Assembly: GCA_964544285.1 (NCBI GenBank)
Contig: CAZJAQ010000021.1
Location: forward strand, 1-22,192
Length of the DNA: 22,192 nucleotides
Reading direction: 5' to 3'
DNA from: CAYGVX01 sp964544285
Lineage (GTDB): Archaea; Thermoproteota; Bathyarchaeia; Bathyarchaeales; SOJC01
The notes beneath the pieces were generated by a model. It ran no database searches and was not told the DNA's origin. It saw nothing but the letters and a program-made list of their open reading frames with translations. Below, piece by piece: positions 1 to 6,309 of the stretch (position 1 is its first letter; every line of letters begins with the position of its first letter). A program made the position numbers and the translations under genes.

Positions 1-383
1 AGGTCCATCTGAATGCCGTGCATCTGGCCAACCACGTCGACTAGCTGCTGCGAAAACGAAGGCGCGAGGAAAACAAGTCTCGGCATCTTTTCAGCACTTA
101 TCTTGAAGTCCTTGTAAGAAAACTTCAGCAACGGTTTCACACCATTGACGTATGCTAAGATCTTTAGTCCCTCGAAGAACATGTTGTCGTTCTCTTTAGT
201 GCTCAGCTTGATAATAACCAGCTGTCCCTCTTCGTCATGGCATAGCACATCGATGTTTGTCTTCGAATCTATGGGCATGTTGTTGCAGATTGGAGTCAGA
301 CCCTTTTCAACGACGCTCACGTCGTTCATGACTATCTTTTGCAGCTCATTCTCGTCTTTAACGCTTATTCTAGCAATCGCCAT
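1..383 (-). CDS. NucS/DUF91-like nuclease-fold protein, N-terminal part (runs off the left edge)
   Basis: An open frame begins at ATG 383 and runs off the left edge with no stop (127 codons visible). The pattern is like the endonuclease NucS / DUF91 branch of the PD-(D/E)XK fold. It has an N-terminal helix followed by KGLTPI, then a strand pair TNIDVLCHDEEGQLVIIKL, and later PRLVFLAPSFSQQL, which resembles the 'PRLVLIAPEFS' stretch of that family. The D of the first strand (IDVL) is present. Where active members have an E-x-K triad end (VIELK), this protein has IIKLS, so both the acid and the lysine appear lost. It may be a non-catalytic DNA-binding relative. GGGAT lies just upstream of the ATG, and an AT-rich TATA-like stretch lies at about 411-424. 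The family call rests on remembered motifs, and the C-terminal half is unseen. Confidence 0.5.
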   Translation of the reverse strand, partial: MAIARISVKDENELQKIVMNDVSVVEKGLTPICNNMPIDSKTNIDVLCHDEEGQLVIIKLSTKENDNMFFEGLKILAYVNGVKPLLKFSYKDFKISAEKMPRLVFLAPSFSQQLVDVVGQMHGIQMD

Positions 384-509
384 TTTCAATCCCAACGATA
401 ATAACCTTAACAAAAAATAAATACGTTATGAAGGGCAATTCACGAAACTGAATACTGATTTTAAATATGATTGGATAGGGTAAAGATTTGCTTCAATAGG
501 GCTGTTGTG

Positions 510-899
510 TTAGAGTAAGCATTGTATCATTTTCTGACAAGTCAAACACGTGTCCGGAATCGACGCGTTCCTGGGACGCTTCTTCAAGTACCCGAAGTAG
601 TGTGGACAATTTATATGCTCAGGAATTTCCGCGGTCTTCTGGACCCTTGCACGTACAGGGCTCACTTCCTCCGAAGTTGACACGTTCAAGTTGTTTGGCT
701 CTTCCAAAGCTTCAGTCTCACTCACCTTGGAGAAGCAGAAGGGGCAAGCGTTGTAAGTTTGCATGGGCGCGGCAGACAAGTTAGTTAGCTTGATGGGGGT
801 TTCAATCATTCGTCCACATGATTCGCAGGAACAACTGTTATTCCCATTCCTACTATTTCCTGAAGGTCGCATCGAGATGAGCTTCGACAAAGAAGTCAC
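510..899 (-). CDS. Cysteine-rich zinc-binding protein, function unknown
   Basis: A 129-aa soluble protein, translated from GTG 899. Two cysteine modules are visible. The first is a zinc-ribbon-like region at about residues 23-56, with CSCESCG followed by CPFC. The second is a C-terminal module at about 98-127, with C-P-H-Y-F-G-Y-L, then P-D-T-C-L-T-C and a last C three residues before the end. I recognise the C-terminal pattern (CPHxFGYL ... IPxxCLTC ... C) as recurring in archaeal hypothetical proteins, but I know no established function. The TATA-like GTTTATTAAATC at 925-936 lies about 30 nt upstream, which fits a leaderless or near-leaderless GTG start. An in-frame ATG nine codons later is the alternative. 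The middle segment (about 60-95) is low in conserved character and probably a linker. Confidence 0.7.
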   Translation of the reverse strand: MTSLSKLISMRPSGNSRNGNNSCSCESCGRMIETPIKLTNLSAAPMQTYNACPFCFSKVSETEALEEPNNLNVSTSEEVSPVRARVQKTAEIPEHINCPHYFGYLKKRPRNASIPDTCLTCQKMIQCLL

Positions 900-924
900 C
901 TATTAAGCGTATAGTGAATTTTAA

Positions 925-936
925 GATTTAATAAAC
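925..936. promoter_or_regulatory. Shared TATA-like element between divergent genes
   Basis: The stretch gatttaataaac is AT-rich on both strands. It sits about 26-30 nt from the GTG at 899 (minus) and about 26-37 nt from the ATG at 962 (plus). Both distances suit an archaeal TATA box driving leaderless transcripts. Assignment is by position and composition only. Confidence 0.45.
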
Positions 937-961
937 GTTTCCGTGTTATTGTTGAACGTGT

Positions 962-1414
962 ATGCAGTTATTCATTGTTTTTGTGAATCGTGGGTATATA
1001 GTCATGTGTAATAATGCTTACATTTTTTTGGGCTATTGTTCCCATTGTGGATCGGTGTTGTCGGTTCGGGATTATTTGCATGAAAGGGCTGCGGAGTCGA
1101 GGCATGATGAGATGTCAACCTACCTGATGTTCATTGCAGGGAGTGTCTTGTTCGTGGGGGGGGTTTTGGAGACGTTGGTCGTGGCGAGGCGGGTGGAGTG
1201 GGTTCTGTTTGTTCCCGTCGGGTTTTCTCTGGAGCCCGGATGTGTTTTAGGGATGGCTTTGACGTTGAGCGGGCTGGCGTTGTTGGTTTTCGGGCTAGTG
1301 GCAGGAACTTATTTTGCGCGAGACAGGGCTTGGTACATGCGTGAGCTGCGGAATGCTAGTTTTGTCGAAGAGAGCGCAGTCTTAAAGAAGAAAAGAAAGA
1401 AGAATTCGAAATAG
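962..1414 (+). CDS. Small membrane protein with a CxxC motif, function unknown
   Basis: A 150-aa frame. The first part carries one cysteine pair (YCSHCG, residues 25-30), which looks like half of a zinc ribbon. Two hydrophobic segments suited to membrane spans follow at about 52-74 and 96-117. The tail is very basic (KKKRKKNSK), consistent with a cytoplasmic C-terminus. GC-rich third positions through the middle support coding. The start is uncertain: ATG 962 fits the shared TATA-like element, but an ATG 14 codons later would still include the CxxC. I do not recognise the family. Confidence 0.5.
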   Translation: MQLFIVFVNRGYIVMCNNAYIFLGYCSHCGSVLSVRDYLHERAAESRHDEMSTYLMFIAGSVLFVGGVLETLVVARRVEWVLFVPVGFSLEPGCVLGMALTLSGLALLVFGLVAGTYFARDRAWYMRELRNASFVEESAVLKKKRKKNSK

Positions 1415-1713
1415 TGCAAAATAGCGTTTGCTTCGCCCTCTAGACTAGACCGTCTACTATATGCTGCGAATAGACAACAAATGTGAATGAAAGGTTTCAT
1501 GTGGGGAAACGACATTAGACACCCCTAAATTCTATTTGGAACCAAATCTAAGGCAGAAACCTACTTCTTCTGACATGCATAGGAGGGATGCGCGTAAACT
1601 CATGCACACAGACAAGTTTAAATAAACAATGTGTCCACTAACTAGACAAGCGAGAATTAGAATTCCATGAGAATGCTAGTTTTTCGTTGACTATCGTATG
1701 GAGGTGTAGTTGA
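1415..1713. other. Intergenic stretch, likely upstream region of the small zinc-ribbon gene
   Basis: No convincing gene. It holds a TATA-like stretch (agtttaaataaac, about 1614-1626) that could drive the zinc-ribbon gene at 1714 with a long leader. A strong Shine-Dalgarno, GGAGGTG, lies at 1700-1706. A 17-codon ATG frame at 1588 is preceded too closely by AGGAGGG and was not called. Confidence 0.4.
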
Positions 1714-1860
1714 TTGTCGTATAGAGAAAGGCGAGAAGTGCACAAGGCTGTATGCGCCGATTGCGGTCAAGAATGTGAAGTCCCATTCAAACCCGACGGA
1801 AGTAGACCCGTATACTGCCGAGAATGCTATTCTAAACGAAGACCCCCGAGAAGATACTAA
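1714..1860 (+). CDS. 48-aa CxxC zinc-ribbon protein
   Basis: A 48-codon frame starting at TTG 1714, 7 nt after the strong Shine-Dalgarno GGAGGTG (1700-1706). A TGA lies directly upstream in frame, so this is the earliest possible start. The protein has two cysteine pairs, CADC and CREC, separated by a stretch reading C-E-V-P-F-K-P-D-G-S-R-P-V-Y, and a basic tail ending RRPPRRY. This matches the small archaeal zinc proteins of the form CxxCGxxCxVPFKP...RPVYCxxCY, whose cellular role is unknown. A role in nucleic acid or protein binding is inference. It is followed about 100 nt later by another tiny metal-binding gene on the same strand. Confidence 0.85.
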   Translation: MSYRERREVHKAVCADCGQECEVPFKPDGSRPVYCRECYSKRRPPRRY

Positions 1861-1961
1861 GCTTAATAGCTGAAATCTTGGGTCTAATATACTCACCCTT
1901 TTTATTTTTTTTCCAATAGTAATAATAACCAGAACGCCTACCCTTCTATGAGATTAAGATA

Positions 1962-2105
1962 ATGCCTCGAGATCCCGTTTGTGGCGCCGTTCTGAACGAG
2001 AAGATAGCGAAGTACAAGATTAGCTACGAGGGCGAAACCTATTATTTTTGCAGCGTAACCTGCAAGAAGAGGTTCAAAAGGCAGCCAGCGAAGTTCGTGA
2101 AGTAG
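1962..2105 (+). CDS. 47-aa YHS/TRASH-domain metal-binding protein
   Basis: ATG 1962 to TAG 2105 encodes a 47-residue protein that is essentially one YHS domain. It begins M-P-R-D-P-V-C-G, continues with YKISYEGETYYFCSVTCK, and ends in a basic F-K-R-Q-P-A-K-F-V-K. The DPVCG motif and the F-C-S-x-x-C-K motif supply the three cysteines typical of YHS/TRASH metal-sensing or metal-carrying modules, which occur next to P-type metal ATPases and in heavy-metal regulators. No transporter or regulator is adjacent here, so it is probably a free-standing metal carrier or sensor; the metal is unknown. It follows the 48-aa zinc-ribbon gene on the same strand. Confidence 0.85.
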   Translation: MPRDPVCGAVLNEKIAKYKISYEGETYYFCSVTCKKRFKRQPAKFVK

Positions 2106-2167
2106 TCAGCGCTAAATTCGCAGGCGGTTTTCTGTAAATATGTCCACGTACATGAAAGCATTAGCTT

Positions 2168-2216
2168 CAGCATTTCTCTTTGCGTTTTTTCCTTTTCTCT
2201 TTTCTTTCCTTCTTAG
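2168..2216 (+). terminator. T-rich transcription terminator candidate
   Basis: A run of T-rich blocks (tttttt, tttt, tttt, tttt) starts about 60 nt after the YHS gene and ends before the convergent dph6 gene. Archaeal RNA polymerase terminates at such U-tracts without needing a hairpin. A weak hydrophobic frame across it is judged a by-product of the T content. Confidence 0.45.
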
Positions 2217-2310
2217 TCAATGGTTTTTTCTTAGAGCTTCTCATACCCAATTAACTAACACCAGATTTAGGTTATGGCATAACAACATTAAACTTGCGGT
2301 CGATGTATTG

Positions 2311-2982
2311 CTATTTATCTATTAACCTAGCCTTCTTTACCGACAACCACCCATTTTGGTTTTTCCAGATTCTCTCCGTTTCAACCAAATCTATCTTCTT
2401 ATTGAAAAACGGTGCGTCCAGAACGAGTGTTTCGTATTCGCCGCCCTCGCCTATGATTGAAATGCGATGTTTGCGGTGAAGGTCTAAGAGGTCACTTATG
2501 GTCTCTGCGTCTATTCGCTTGCCTAACCAGTCTTTGCTAAAACCGTAGGCATAGACGCCTGTGATTATAGCCTCAAACTTCAACTCTACCAATTCATTCA
2601 GAAGTTTTAGCTGATTTTCATTCCAGAGAGGCGTAATAGACTTGAACCCCAGCTCGGTGCAGATTTTTTGAATTCGTTGTTTTTGGTATTGAGAGGCTAT
2701 TGCCCCAGAAATCACGCCTTCTACGTCTAACGTGGCGAGTACACGCTTGAGGTCTTCTAATTCTTCTTCTTTAACCCCTGAGGTTTCTTCCTTCACGAGG
2801 GGAATAGCCGCTGCTTCTGCGAACAGGTCGGTTAAGTGGATGTTTGGATAGTGGAACATCCAGCTGTCTTCTCTTTGCGGTATCATCGCGACCAAAAACT
2901 TTACCTCGTAACCCTCTTTCAAGGCACGATAGAGCGCTAGAGCTGAATCTTTTCCTCCGCTGATTAGCGCTGCAACTCGCAT
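2311..2982 (-). CDS. dph6: Diphthine--ammonia ligase (Dph6-type, PP-loop ATPase)
   Basis: A 223-aa single-domain protein, the usual length for archaeal members. Residues 1-15 hold the PP-loop motif SGGKDSALALY, which binds and activates ATP by adenylation. The C-terminal part carries GEGGEYETLVLDAPFF, a signature of the MJ0570/Dph6 family. The family amidates diphthine on elongation factor 2 using ammonium and ATP, the last step of diphthamide synthesis. The other diphthamide genes are not in this window. It starts at ATG 2982 and is followed upstream, about 40 bp away on the same strand, by the geranylgeranyl reductase; co-transcription is possible. Diphthamide acts at the ribosome, in theme with the stalk operon downstream. 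Confidence 0.9.
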   Translation of the reverse strand: MRVAALISGGKDSALALYRALKEGYEVKFLVAMIPQREDSWMFHYPNIHLTDLFAEAAAIPLVKEETSGVKEEELEDLKRVLATLDVEGVISGAIASQYQKQRIQKICTELGFKSITPLWNENQLKLLNELVELKFEAIITGVYAYGFSKDWLGKRIDAETISDLLDLHRKHRISIIGEGGEYETLVLDAPFFNKKIDLVETERIWKNQNGWLSVKKARLIDK

Positions 2983-3021
2983 AGCCGAATCAACCGAACG
3001 TTAGATGTCGAAAGATTATAG

Positions 3022-4383
3022 TCATTTTTCCAGTTTCACCGTGGACTTCTCGAACAACTTCTTGGCTCCAGCTCTCCATTTTTCAAAATCTTTTGGCGAA
3101 GAGGGGTAGTTTCTATACCACGCCTTTATTTCATTCATCGACTTTGCGGCGTTTCGCAGTTTCCTAAGCACGCTGAGTTTCTTTACTCCTCTAAACGCCC
3201 TCCTAGCTTTGTCGGTGATGGTAACGCGTACGTCTTCACCCATGCTTGCCTTCAGAACGTCTTCTTCAGTCAACAATCTGTACTGCATTCCGTAATTGAG
3301 GTCTTCATCGTCTAAGTTCTGCAAGAGTATGCGAAAGACCTCCAACCCAGCTTGCTTCGCACCATAATCCTTTATGTAATCCAAATTGTAGCGCCATAGT
3401 CCTTCACGGCTCACATCATCCTTTTCTAAAGCCTCCGCAGCTACTTTTCCAGCCAACATGCCCCCGGTCATCGATGGTCCCATACCGCCTCCGTGGATTG
3501 GATTTACCTGACATGCCGCGTCGCCCACGACCAGAATGCCGTTGCCCACTATGCTATCTAGCGGTCTTCGCGTGGGCACGTACCAACCACCCTTATCGAT
3601 AATTGAGGAATTCTCAAAAAGCGGTTGAGAAAGCACGTGTTTGTAGAGTTGGTCTTTCGGGTTTGGAAACCGTCCAGTAATAGCCACCCCTAAGCCTACG
3701 TTTACTTTGTTTCCTTTTTCAGGGAAAATCCAGTAATAGCCACCAGGCGATATTGCTTGGATTATATAGATTTGGCAGAGAGAAGGCTCGTCCAATGGCT
3801 GTTTTAATAGGCGTATTTCTCGGTAGCAAGCCTCCACGTCCCTGTTGTCCACTCGAACCTCTATCCCAACTTCTGGCTTCAACTTCTTTCGAACAGCAGC
3901 AAAAAAGCCCGTCGCTTCCACAACTAAAGAACTGCGCAACGCATTCTTTTCTTCAGTCTTCGGGTTTTTCACAGACACGCCACGTACAAACCCCTCTTCC
4001 ATTATCGGTTCTAAAACTTGGGTAGCATCATGTAAGACGGCGCCAGCATCTAACGCTTCTTTCACTAATCTTTGACCGAAACGGTGCCTGTTGAGAATAA
4101 ACCCATAAAGGTTCTCGCCCCTGACAACATAGCTGGTCCCTCTGTCAGGCGAGTATATTCTAACACCTTCCATAACGCGTTCAAGCTCGTTGGCAGTTGG
4201 CTCCTTCAAGCCGAGGCTGTCAAAATGATGCTTGCCTATAGCGTCTCCGCAGATTTTCCGCCCAATCTCTTCCTTTCCTTTGGCATCGATTAGGCATACT
4301 TGGAGCCCAGCTTCGGCTGCAGTCTTAGCCGCTAAGCAGCCTCCTGTTCCAGCACCCGCAACTATGACGTCGAATTCTTCCAA
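3022..4383 (-). CDS. Geranylgeranyl reductase family FAD-dependent oxidoreductase
   Basis: A 453-aa protein if translated from TTG 4383. I chose this start because AGAGGG lies about 8 nt upstream and because the Rossmann fold begins at once (EEFDVIVAGAGTGG, GxGxxG at residues 10-15). The open frame extends 46 codons further with no family resemblance. Other family marks are CGDAIGKHHF near residue 45 and a GDAACQVNPIHGGGMG segment at about 280-310, the second FAD contact. Archaeal members saturate geranylgeranyl chains of membrane ether lipids, and others act on quinones or related isoprenoids. The exact substrate cannot be read here. A TATA-like AAAAATATTATC (minus) lies at 4427-4438. Confidence 0.85.
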   Translation of the reverse strand: MEEFDVIVAGAGTGGCLAAKTAAEAGLQVCLIDAKGKEEIGRKICGDAIGKHHFDSLGLKEPTANELERVMEGVRIYSPDRGTSYVVRGENLYGFILNRHRFGQRLVKEALDAGAVLHDATQVLEPIMEEGFVRGVSVKNPKTEEKNALRSSLVVEATGFFAAVRKKLKPEVGIEVRVDNRDVEACYREIRLLKQPLDEPSLCQIYIIQAISPGGYYWIFPEKGNKVNVGLGVAITGRFPNPKDQLYKHVLSQPLFENSSIIDKGGWYVPTRRPLDSIVGNGILVVGDAACQVNPIHGGGMGPSMTGGMLAGKVAAEALEKDDVSREGLWRYNLDYIKDYGAKQAGLEVFRILLQNLDDEDLNYGMQYRLLTEEDVLKASMGEDVRVTITDKARRAFRGVKKLSVLRKLRNAAKSMNEIKAWYRNYPSSPKDFEKWRAGAKKLFEKSTVKLEK

Positions 4384-4426
4384 GTTGAACCCTCTTTTGT
4401 CGGTTGATAAGTGCGTTGGGAAAGCT

Positions 4427-4438
4427 GATAATATTTTT
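4427..4438 (-). promoter_or_regulatory. TATA-like element for the geranylgeranyl reductase gene
   Basis: On the minus strand this reads AAAAATATTATC, about 44-55 nt before the chosen TTG start. That leaves a short leader containing the AGAGGG ribosome site. It also argues against the longer upstream start, which would lie before the promoter. Confidence 0.45.
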
Positions 4439-4641
4439 GCTTTTCTAACCCAACGATGGAAACAATTGGCTGTTGAGTGCCCCCGCATTTCAAGCCTTAA
4501 CGATAAAAACCTCCACACCACAGAGGGGATTTTTCAAGTATCTTTCAAAAATGCAGCGGCTTTCATTCAAGAGGAACGTCGATTGAAATGCTTTCTGGGG
4601 TAAAAGGCTTTTCTGTGGGCATTCACATTATGTAGGGTTGA

Positions 4642-4983
4642 GTGGGGCGGATGAAGAAAGAAGAGATGAAAACCGTAGCCGATTCGTTGAATGAACTGAG
4701 TGAAAGCTACGCGGAATTGGCACAATCAATTAAGGGGACAGCCGAAGAACTCAAAGCCACCAAGAAGCTTTGGCGGAACGGAAAACAGTCGTGGTTAATC
4801 AAAGTGGGCTTGGCATTGATAGCGTTTCCAGACCCCACCATAAGCGACATCGTAGGCACCGCTTTCGTTGCGGCGGGAGTGGTTCAAGAGGGGATTAAAC
4901 GCCGAACACTTCATGTTGACGACGTGTACAAAACCTTCCAGACCACATTCAAGGAACTGCGGAGCACAACAGACAGTTTTTAG
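4642..4983 (+). CDS. Small coiled-coil/hydrophobic protein, function unknown
   Basis: 113 aa from GTG 4642; an ATG three codons later is an equal candidate, preceded by GGGGCGG. Residues 1-45 are heptad-rich and charged (ADSLNELSESYAELAQSIK), predicted helical coiled coil. Residues about 53-83 are hydrophobic and glycine/alanine-rich (VGLALIAFPDPTISDIVG and following), possibly a membrane-associated hairpin. The rest is again helical and charged. It does not match a family I can name. It is divergent from the reductase gene and tail-to-tail with the isochorismatase gene, 3 bp away. Confidence 0.65.
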   Translation: MGRMKKEEMKTVADSLNELSESYAELAQSIKGTAEELKATKKLWRNGKQSWLIKVGLALIAFPDPTISDIVGTAFVAAGVVQEGIKRRTLHVDDVYKTFQTTFKELRSTTDSF

Positions 4984-4986
4984 GGC

Positions 4987-5556
4987 TTAACCGCTGCTTT
5001 TTCCGAATTCCTTTATTATCTCATCAACCATTCTTATTTCAGCGTTGTAAACGTCTTTCAGATACTTCAGTCCTTCCTCGTGAGCTTCTTGTGTGAAGGC
5101 TTCAACTCCATCTTTGGCTATGACGATTTTGTAGCCTCGGAAAAAAGCGTCGGCGCTCGTATGCCTAACACAAATATTCGTGTGCAACCCGCCCAGAATC
5201 ACGGTTTTCACGCCCTCTCCCTTGTAGAGGCTCCTCAGCAGCGGCTCAAGACCCGTCTCGTAGAAGCTACTGTAAGTTCTCTTCTCAACGACAAAATCTC
5301 CTTTTTTAGGCTCGAGTTCTGGAATAACTTCCGCGCCTGGAGTGCCTTTTATGGCGTGTCCTCCCCACTTGTGGACAACTTCGGGGTCTACGGGATAGTG
5401 AGCATCGTTCGAATAAACGACTGGAATTTTCTGCTTTCTCGCTGCCTCCACCAGCTTCCTTAGAGGCTGAATTATCCTACCCGCTCGTTCCGCACGTAGC
5501 TCGCCGGTGACGAAGTCGTTTAACATGTCGATGATTATTACTGCTGGTCTTTCCAT
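4987..5556 (-). CDS. Isochorismatase-family hydrolase, likely nicotinamidase
   Basis: 189 aa from ATG 5556. I chose this over the GTG three codons earlier because GAGGTGAT lies at the right spacing, and the GTG is part of that ribosome site. The cysteine-hydrolase triad of this family is visible: D10 (VIIIDMLNDF), K92 (VEKRTYSSF) and C129 (LHTNICVRHTSADA). The metal-site residues of archaeal nicotinamidases are also present (D51, H53 in SNDAHYP, and H67 in GGH). Length and residue spacing agree closely with the Pyrococcus nicotinamidase. Nicotinamidase converts nicotinamide to nicotinate for NAD salvage. Related amidases share the fold, so the substrate is inferred. Confidence 0.82.
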   Translation of the reverse strand: MERPAVIIIDMLNDFVTGELRAERAGRIIQPLRKLVEAARKQKIPVVYSNDAHYPVDPEVVHKWGGHAIKGTPGAEVIPELEPKKGDFVVEKRTYSSFYETGLEPLLRSLYKGEGVKTVILGGLHTNICVRHTSADAFFRGYKIVIAKDGVEAFTQEAHEEGLKYLKDVYNAEIRMVDEIIKEFGKSSG

Positions 5557-5682
5557 TTCTATCACCTCTTCTGCATTATTTCTCCACCCTTATTTTTGTA
5601 TCGCTTCGGAAAGCAGAAGAGTGAAGTCTGGAAGCTGAGCAACTTTCAACTAGTAGAATCGCCTATTCATTAGCGACCAGCC

Positions 5683-6288
5683 ATGTCCTCACGCCACGAT
5701 GTTGGTTGGGATAGAATATACCACCGCTATCGACCCGAAAGCTTACCATGGGAGCTGGGCAAGCCCAGAAAAGCGTTAGTAGAGCTCGTCGTTTCTGGAA
5801 AGGTTAAACCATGCAAGGCTCTGGACCTCTGCTGCGGGGCGGGCACCAACCCAGTCTACCTAGCGAAGCAAGGCTCCAAAGTTACGGCGCTAGACGTATC
5901 GGACGGGGCAGTCAAGTATGCCAAAGACAAGGCAAAGGAGGCGGAGGTGGACACAAACCTCTTGGTGGGCGACTTCTTGAGTCTACCCTTCAAGAATGAA
6001 GAGTTCGAGTTTGCGTTCGACTTCGGCTGCTTCCACCACGTAGAAGAAAACGCCAGAAACACTTTCATCGAAGAACTCTACAGAGTACTAAAGCCAAAAA
6101 GCACGTATTTCATGGTGTGCTTCAGCTACTGGAACGGCCCAGCTTGGAATCACTTTAAGAAAGAACAAATCGTTGAGTTGTTCCAAGACTATTTCCAAAT
6201 CGAATGGATTAAGCATGTTTCCTCCCTCGAGGCCGATGACGTTACGCGGTATTTCTACGAAGTTCTGATGAAAAAACAGACCGCTTAA
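5683..6288 (+). CDS. Class I SAM-dependent methyltransferase
   Basis: 201 aa. Motif I, ALDLCCGAGTNP (46-57), binds S-adenosylmethionine. An acidic residue follows the second strand (ALDVS, D71), GDF at 96-98 contacts adenine, and FDFGCFHHV (112-120) is the motif IV region. The N-terminus W-D-x-x-Y...P-W-E-L resembles thiopurine S-methyltransferase/TehB-like small-molecule methyltransferases. The substrate is unknown. It stands alone, divergent from the isochorismatase gene, and ends 21 bp before the carboxypeptidase frame. Confidence 0.82.
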   Translation: MSSRHDVGWDRIYHRYRPESLPWELGKPRKALVELVVSGKVKPCKALDLCCGAGTNPVYLAKQGSKVTALDVSDGAVKYAKDKAKEAEVDTNLLVGDFLSLPFKNEEFEFAFDFGCFHHVEENARNTFIEELYRVLKPKSTYFMVCFSYWNGPAWNHFKKEQIVELFQDYFQIEWIKHVSSLEADDVTRYFYEVLMKKQTA

Positions 6289-6309
6289 GGCAGACTCGAG
6301 CTATCAGAA

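Noticed and set aside
145..420. Plus-strand 91-codon frame
   Set aside because: It lies opposite the NucS-like gene, which has better codon pattern, a start with a promoter and family motifs.
1309..1515. Minus-strand 68-codon frame
   Set aside because: It overlaps the 3' end of the membrane-protein gene, and its Phe-rich part is the complement of Lys codons.
1588..1641. 17-codon ATG frame after AGGAGGG
   Set aside because: The ribosome-like sequence is only a base or so from the ATG, and the peptide has no recognisable feature.
2140..2325. 61-codon hydrophobic frame
   Set aside because: Its Phe/Leu content follows from T-rich terminator-like DNA; it overlaps the end of dph6 and has no ribosome site.
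4384..4521. 46-codon N-terminal extension of the geranylgeranyl reductase
   Set aside because: The Rossmann fold begins at the TTG 4383, which has a ribosome site, and a TATA-like element lies inside the extension.
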